A stretch of DNA of 11,610 nucleotides from positions 1 through 11,610 of the forward strand of contig CAMOXX010000067.1 of NCBI GenBank assembly GCA_946629475.1. Direction: 5' to 3'. Positions 7,776-11,610 of this stretch are shown here, piece by piece; position 1 is the stretch's first letter, and every line of letters starts with the position of its first letter. The position numbers were made by a program, and so were the translations under genes. The notes beneath the pieces were generated by a model. That model saw only the letters and a list, made by a program, of their open reading frames with translations, did no database searches and was not told the DNA's origin. The DNA is from an uncultured Blautia sp. (GTDB taxonomy: Bacteria > Bacillota > Clostridia > Lachnospirales > Lachnospiraceae).

Positions 7776-9661
7776 TCTGTTACCTCCCTGCCTTCCAGCA
7801 CCAGAATCGACCGCGGCGGCGCAAGAACCGTACGGCACAGGAATTCATCCCCTTCGCTGAAGCAGCGGTTCCAATCCTCCGAGGTATCGATCACCTTTTT
7901 CCAGCAGATACCCTTCGGAAGATTCGGGAGCGCAAATTCTCTTGTCTCCCAATGAAAATTATAAGCCGTAAATATGAAATCCTCCGGAACGTATGTCCTC
8001 TTTTTTTCCTGTTCAGTCCGGTCGACCGCATACGCATTGTAGTACATTATGCCGAACATCCTGCTGGCATTGTCCCGGTTCACGTACCAGGCGCGTTCCC
8101 CGTGGAAAGAGATATCGGGGAATCCCAGCGCCTTATAATCGGTACCGCGGAGCTCCCTTCCCAAATGAAGGATCGGGCGTGATGCCCTGTAGGCGATCGC
8201 CCTGCGGAAAAACTCCGTGAGGTCCGCATTTCTCGCTGCAGACCGCCAGTCCAGCCAGCCCGTGCTGTTGTCCTGGCACCAGGCATTATTATTGCCCTTC
8301 TGGCTGTTTCCGAACTCATCTCCGCCATAGATCATCGGAATCCCCTGGCTCAGCAGTTCCATCAGCACGGCATTACGGATCTGTTTTTCGCGGATTCTGC
8401 GCACAGCCGCTTTCCGCGTAGGGCCTTCCACCCCGCAGTTCCAGGAATAGTTATAGCTGCAGCCGTCCTTGTTTTCCTGCCCGTTTTCCTCATTGTGCCG
8501 GAAATTGTAGCTGACAAGGTCATTCAGGGTGAAGCCGTCCTGACTGGTCATGTAATTCACTACACCGTGGCAGTCCGAGTTATGGCGTACATGGTACATA
8601 GCACCGTCCACCATATCCTCGTCGCTCTTCAAAAGCCTCCGCATCGTCTCCTGGAAACCGCTGTTGTAAGAACCGAGATAGCGGAAAGCCGGGGTTTTTC
8701 CATGATACAGCGAGGCAAAATCATAATTCTGGATAAAAAGCTTGGTTTCGGAGAGGAACCCGTCCTTCAGGAGCACATCCGGCTGCATTCCGTCTCCCAC
8801 AACATGAAACCCGTCCACCTGATAAAACAGCTTCCAGAACTCAAGGGCCCGGACCGCGGCTACCGTGTTGACCGATCCCGGGAAATAGAACTCCAGGATA
8901 CATTCCATCCCCGCTTTGTGGAGTGCCTTCACCAGATCGCGCATCTCATTTTCCGGTTTTCCCGTTGCACAGTAGGAACGCTTTGGCGCGTAGTAGAAAC
9001 CCGGTATGTAGCCCCAGTAATTGACCTTCCCGAGATCCTTTTTTTCGGAGACCATATCCTTGTTCACCCGGGATGTCCGCTCGACTTCCCCGAAGTCATA
9101 CACAGGCATCAGCTCCACGGCATTGACTCCCAGACCCTTGAGATACGGGATCATCTCAATCAGCCCTGTGAAGGTACCCTTCTTTTTCACCCGCATCCCT
9201 GCCGCTTTTGTAAAGCCCCGGACATGAAGCTTATAAATCACCATATCCTCCATGGGTATCCGCGGGCAGTGCGTGTTTTCCCAGTCGTAGGCCTCAGCGG
9301 GCATGAGTCCGCACCGTACCTGATGGGGATTATCCGGAATTCCGGCTCCGAAGTGTTCTCTCCCGACTACCGCATGCGCATAGGGATCCTGAACCACTTC
9401 ACCGTCCACCAGAAAGTTATACTCATATTTCCCCATATTCCTGCCCATAACACAGATCGAACGGACCTTCCCGATCCGGTCGTCCGCCTCATATGGGATC
9501 TCTGCAAAAGGAACGCTGGAATTTCTGTTGTACAGCAGCAGGGATACAGATGCTTCTTCGGGTGCTTCGAAGGTAAAATTGTATCCGCCTTCAAGAGGAT
9601 AAACGCCCGGAATCATAAACAGTCCCTGCTTTTTAGTTAGTTTTTTGCGTTTTTCCGTCAT
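7772..9661 (-). CDS. GH13 isoamylase/GlgX-like protein, catalytic residues lost
   Basis: The 629-residue protein has the architecture of glycogen-debranching isoamylase: an N-terminal CBM48-like domain (about 15-115), a GH13 barrel (about 135-500, with YKLHVRGFT, NYWGYIPGFYYAP, DGFTLNDLVSYN, GDEFG and GNNNAWCQDN) and a C-terminal beta domain. The four catalytic GH13 regions are degenerate. In region I, canonical DVVxNH is EFYFPG (257-262). In region II, GFRxD is GFHVV, so the nucleophile Asp is Val288 and the Arg is His286. In region III the acid/base Glu is Gln311. In region IV, HD is Gln374-Asp375, leaving only the third Asp. The frame is intact, so this is probably a non-hydrolytic glycan-binding or regulatory subunit, comparable in principle to plant ISA2. 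Standard annotation would call it debranching enzyme. The ATG has AAGGAG 13 bases upstream, which is rather far; an in-frame ATG at 9616 is an alternative start. Confidence 0.9.
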   Translation of the reverse strand: MTEKRKKLTKKQGLFMIPGVYPLEGGYNFTFEAPEEASVSLLLYNRNSSVPFAEIPYEADDRIGKVRSICVMGRNMGKYEYNFLVDGEVVQDPYAHAVVGREHFGAGIPDNPHQVRCGLMPAEAYDWENTHCPRIPMEDMVIYKLHVRGFTKAAGMRVKKKGTFTGLIEMIPYLKGLGVNAVELMPVYDFGEVERTSRVNKDMVSEKKDLGKVNYWGYIPGFYYAPKRSYCATGKPENEMRDLVKALHKAGMECILEFYFPGSVNTVAAVRALEFWKLFYQVDGFHVVGDGMQPDVLLKDGFLSETKLFIQNYDFASLYHGKTPAFRYLGSYNSGFQETMRRLLKSDEDMVDGAMYHVRHNSDCHGVVNYMTSQDGFTLNDLVSYNFRHNEENGQENKDGCSYNYSWNCGVEGPTRKAAVRRIREKQIRNAVLMELLSQGIPMIYGGDEFGNSQKGNNNAWCQDNSTGWLDWRSAARNADLTEFFRRAIAYRASRPILHLGRELRGTDYKALGFPDISFHGERAWYVNRDNASRMFGIMYYNAYAVDRTEQEKKRTYVPEDFIFTAYNFHWETREFALPNLPKGICWKKVIDTSEDWNRCFSEGDEFLCRTVLAPPRSILVLEGREVTE

Positions 9662-9749
9662 ACTCTGTATCTGACTCCTTTTCCTTCCTGTTCATATTGT
9701 GATTCGCTCGCCAAAAGCCGCTTACGGATTGTTCCGCTTTTCCGTATGC

Positions 9750-10502
9750 TCACGCAAGATCCAGCTCCACCGGGCAGTGGTCAGATCCCATGATCCCGGT
9801 GTGAATTTTCGCATCCAGCAGCCGGTCCGCAAGTGCCTGCGAAGTGATAAAATAGTCGATGCGCCATCCGGCATTCTTCTCGCGGGCTTTGAAACGGTAG
9901 GACCACCAGGAATAAATTCCTTCCTGATCCGGATAAAAATAGCGGAAGGTATCGATAAACCCTGATTCGAGGAGTCTGCTAAAGCAGGCACGCTCCTCGT
10001 CGGTAAATCCTGCGTTCTTCCGGTTAGTCTTCGGATTCTTGAGGTCAATCTCCCTGTGCGCGACATTCATATCGCCGCAGCAGATCACAGGCTTCTTCTC
10101 CTGAAGCCGCAGGAGATAGGCGAGAAAATCATCTTCCCACTGCATCCGGTAGGCAAGACGCTTCAGGCCATCCTGAGAATTCGGAGTATAAACGGTTATA
10201 AAATAGAATTCGGGAAATTCCAGGGTGATAACGCGTCCCTCCTGGTCATGCTCCTCGATCCCGAGTCCGTACGCCACACTGAGAGGCTCCTGCTTTGTAA
10301 AAACGGCAGTTCCGGAATAGCCTTTTTTTCGGGCATAATTCCAGTACTGATGATATTCAGGCAGGTCGATCACAAACTGGTCCTTCTGGCATTTTGTCTC
10401 CTGCAGACAAAAAATATCCGCATTCAGCTGCCGGAAAGACTCCTCAAAGCCTTTTTCGGCACATGCGCGGATTCCATTCACATTCCATGAGATAAATTTC
10501 AT
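9750..10502 (-). CDS. xth: Exodeoxyribonuclease III / AP endonuclease
   Basis: A 250-residue member of the EEP nuclease superfamily, ExoIII/ExoA type, which cuts the backbone 5' of abasic sites and removes 3' blocking groups in base-excision repair. All active-site elements are present: Asn7 in WNVNGIR, Glu35 in LQETKCQ, Tyr105 in VYTPN, Asp144 and Asn146 in GDMNVAH, Trp212-Arg213-Asp215 in GWRIDYF, and the terminal Asp241-His242 in SDHCP. Length is normal. The ATG is preceded by AGGGGAG 5 bases upstream. A good sigma-A promoter lies 44 bases upstream, so this gene is probably the first of the minus-strand run. The 88 bases before the next gene contain only short inverted repeats (for example TACGGA at 9723-9728 with TCCGTA at 9741-9746). 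Confidence 0.96.
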   Translation of the reverse strand: MKFISWNVNGIRACAEKGFEESFRQLNADIFCLQETKCQKDQFVIDLPEYHQYWNYARKKGYSGTAVFTKQEPLSVAYGLGIEEHDQEGRVITLEFPEFYFITVYTPNSQDGLKRLAYRMQWEDDFLAYLLRLQEKKPVICCGDMNVAHREIDLKNPKTNRKNAGFTDEERACFSRLLESGFIDTFRYFYPDQEGIYSWWSYRFKAREKNAGWRIDYFITSQALADRLLDAKIHTGIMGSDHCPVELDLA

Positions 10503-10545
10503 TTTTTCTCCCCTCTGATCGGGACATTTTCTCCGATTCCTTTTT

Positions 10546-10574
10546 ATTATACCGATACTGGGATTTTACCGCAA
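10546..10574 (-). promoter_or_regulatory. xth: Sigma-A promoter for xth
   Basis: On the minus strand, -35 TTGCGG (10569-10574) and a perfect -10 TATAAT (10546-10551) are separated by exactly 17 bases. It points toward xth with a predicted leader of roughly 35-40 bases. Confidence 0.75.
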
Positions 10575-10619
10575 GAGGAAACTTGAACGGCGTGCAGACA
10601 GACTTCCCGCCATAATCTA

Positions 10620-10648
10620 TTGACCCCGGCGGGCCGAACCATTACAAT
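10620..10648 (+). promoter_or_regulatory. Sigma-A promoter for the DUF1292 gene
   Basis: -35 TTGACC (10620-10625), a 17-base spacer, and -10 TACAAT (10643-10648); each box matches consensus at five of six positions. The predicted leader is about 75 bases. It contains two short inverted repeats, CAGGTACCTG (10657-10666) and GCAGG (10673-10677) with CCTGC (10686-10690). Nothing in it matches a riboswitch class I know. Confidence 0.75.
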
Positions 10649-10730
10649 AAGGATTGCAGGTACCTGTACAAAGCAGGACAAAGCCCCTGCTGCTGAGCAG
10701 ATACGTTAATCTTTTCATGGAGGAACGATT

Positions 10731-11108
10731 ATGAACAACGATGACAACAATAATTATGGCTGTGACCCGAAGGACTGCGCGTCATGCCCCGGATGCGGCA
10801 GCGCACAGGAGGACGGCTTCCCCCGCACCATCACCCTCACCATGGAGGATGATTCTGTGGTAGAATGTGCCGTACTCGCGATATTCCCCGTAGATGACAA
10901 TTCGTATATCTCCCTCGTTCCGCTCGATGAGGACGGCGAACTGGCGGCAAACGAGGTCTATCTCTACCGGTTCCGCACTACCGAAGAAGGAAATCCTGTA
11001 CTGTCCAACATTGAGGATGACGATGAATATGAGGCCGTCTCCCAGGCGTTTGATACCATCATGGACCAGGCCCAGCTGGTCGCGTCCGCGGACCCCGAAG
11101 AGGACTAA
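10731..11108 (+). CDS. DUF1292 protein with N-terminal cysteine cluster
   Basis: A 125-residue, strongly acidic protein. Residues about 30-100 match the DUF1292 family (ITLTMEDDSVVECAVLAIF, then NSYISLVPLDEDGE and an acidic C-terminus), which is widespread in Firmicutes and of unknown function. The first 25 residues are Asn/Asp-rich and carry Cys11-X4-Cys16-X2-Cys19-X2-Cys22, a spacing that could bind Zn or an Fe-S cluster. A further Cys lies in the DUF1292 core. GGAGG is 7 bases before the ATG, and the gene has its own promoter and terminator, so it is likely a single-gene transcript. It diverges from xth. Function cannot be assigned from the sequence. Confidence 0.88.
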   Translation: MNNDDNNNYGCDPKDCASCPGCGSAQEDGFPRTITLTMEDDSVVECAVLAIFPVDDNSYISLVPLDEDGELAANEVYLYRFRTTEEGNPVLSNIEDDDEYEAVSQAFDTIMDQAQLVASADPEED

Positions 11109-11123
11109 GCCATTCACTTCTCT

Positions 11124-11270
11124 TTATAGCAAACGACAAAGTAATCTTTACTTTGCTCGTTTGCTGCGCCGGATTTGCGCGGCGAAAGCCGCATCATTCC
11201 TTTGCAAATCCGTGTGCATCCTTGCGGAGCATTATAGTCAACGTCAGTTTACTTCTGACGTTGACTATAA
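11124..11270. repeat. 147-bp three-hairpin MITE/REP-like element
   Basis: The block begins TTATAG and ends CTATAA (11265-11270) and contains three hairpins. Left: arms 11128-11144 and 11148-11165 with one bulged base. Centre: CGGATTTGC (11170-11178) with GCAAATCCG (11204-11212), enclosing GCGGC-GAAA-GCCGC (11179-11192), a GNRA-type tetraloop stem. Right: a perfect 17-bp stem (11231-11247 with 11255-11271) and a 7-base loop. The outer 21-22 bases at the two ends are related when one is reverse-complemented (about 18 matches), so they act as imperfect terminal inverted repeats. It lies in the DUF1292 3' untranslated region ahead of the terminator and encodes no evident protein. Confidence 0.75.
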
Positions 11271-11280
11271 TTAACCCGCA

Positions 11281-11318
11281 AAACAGGGACTGTGAGATTC
11301 TCACAGCCCCTGTTTTTT
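11281..11318 (+). terminator. Intrinsic terminator, possibly bidirectional
   Basis: AAACAGGG (11281-11288) pairs with CCCTGTTT (11308-11315), and CTGTGAG (11290-11296) pairs with CTCACAG (11300-11306). There is one A/C mismatch between the stems and a 3-base loop. A run of six T (11313-11318) follows on the plus strand, ending DUF1292 transcription. On the minus strand only four T follow, so it may also serve the convergent permease gene, whose stop codon overlaps the T-run. Confidence 0.85.
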
Positions 11319-11610
11319 ACCGATCCTCTCTGAAATACGCCCTTCCCAGGCTCTCCGGAGGCTGGTTTTCCTTCTTGTTCCGCATGGATACAATCACGAG
11401 CACAACGATCGTTACAATGTACGGGAGCATCTTATACAGCTCCTTCACCGACAGGTTCATTCCGGAAGGAATATAGAGGTACAGAATATAGAGACCTCCA
11501 AACAGAATCGAAGCCGGAACAGCGATATTCGGGCGCCACACCGTAAAGATAACCAGCGCGATCGCAAGCCATCCTCTGTCTCCGAATGCATTGTTCGACC
11601 ATACTCCGCT
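11317..11610 (-). CDS. Nucleoside-type ABC transporter permease, C-terminal part
   Basis: The gene runs off the right edge of the window. About 97 C-terminal residues are visible, ending at TAA (11317-11319). They contain GDRGWLAIALVIFTVW, a hydrophobic segment ILFGGLYILYLYI, LPYIVTIVVLVIVSM, and a tail with PPESLGRAYFREDR. This ending is characteristic of the second permease (NupQ/YufQ type) of BMP-family ABC importers for nucleosides, in the branched-chain-amino-acid-type permease superfamily. The protein sits in the cytoplasmic membrane and would work with a paired permease, an ATPase and a lipoprotein, presumably encoded beyond the window. The specific substrate is inferred. Confidence 0.85.
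   Translation of the reverse strand, partial: SGVWSNNAFGDRGWLAIALVIFTVWRPNIAVPASILFGGLYILYLYIPSGMNLSVKELYKMLPYIVTIVVLVIVSMRNKKENQPPESLGRAYFREDR

Noticed and set aside
7776..7838. Upstream extension of the DUF5662 gene by 21 codons
   Set aside because: It overlaps the 3' end of the GH13 gene in another frame, and its residues do not resemble the DUF5662 start. The GTG at 7775 has a well-placed ribosome site.
8495..9640. 381-codon open frame on the plus strand
   Set aside because: It is antisense to the GH13-like gene, whose protein clearly matches the isoamylase family over its length. This is a shadow frame.
9723..9746. TACGGA/TCCGTA inverted repeat after the xth stop
   Set aside because: It has a short 6-bp stem with a 12-base loop and no adjacent T-run; an alternative AAAAGC/GCTTTT pairing overlaps it. 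It is not convincing as a terminator.

Overview
The window reads as a chromosomal segment of a Clostridia-class Firmicute, most probably Lachnospiraceae. This is inferred from the gene families (an M16C protease ahead of era and recO, a DUF1292 protein, DUF5662, a NupQ-type permease), strong AGGAGG-type ribosome binding sites, TTG and GTG starts, and roughly even base composition. No rRNA, tRNA, CRISPR array, insertion sequence or phage gene is visible.

Layout. Eight genes lie head to tail on the minus strand from about 10502 down to 178. In transcription order they are: exodeoxyribonuclease III (xth); a GH13 isoamylase-like protein whose active site is destroyed; a DUF5662 protein whose GTG start overlaps the GH13 stop; a PutP-type sodium/proline symporter; an unrecognised 201-residue protein with its own likely promoter and a dyad at the predicted transcription start; a PreP-like M16C metalloprotease; era; and recO. 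M16C, era and recO are tightly packed and probably cotranscribed. On the plus strand, diverging from xth across 228 bases with a recognisable promoter for each direction, is a small acidic DUF1292 protein with an N-terminal cysteine cluster. It is followed by a 147-bp three-hairpin repeat element and a terminator shared with the convergent, truncated gene at the right edge, a nucleoside-type ABC permease. The left edge holds a perfect 24-bp inverted repeat downstream of recO.

How the genes fit together. era (ribosome assembly GTPase), recO (recombinational repair) and xth (base-excision repair) are housekeeping. PutP and the partial ABC permease are uptake systems. The GH13-like/DUF5662 pair is the least ordinary part. 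The GH13 protein keeps the isoamylase/GlgX architecture and much of the sequence around the active site, but lacks the nucleophile, the acid/base and most substrate-contacting residues, so it looks like an intact pseudoenzyme rather than a debranching enzyme. Its stop overlaps the start of the DUF5662 gene, suggesting coupled synthesis.

No wholly new multi-gene defence or mobile system is evident. The strongest leads are the GH13 pseudoenzyme with its coupled partner and the two palindromic intergenic elements.
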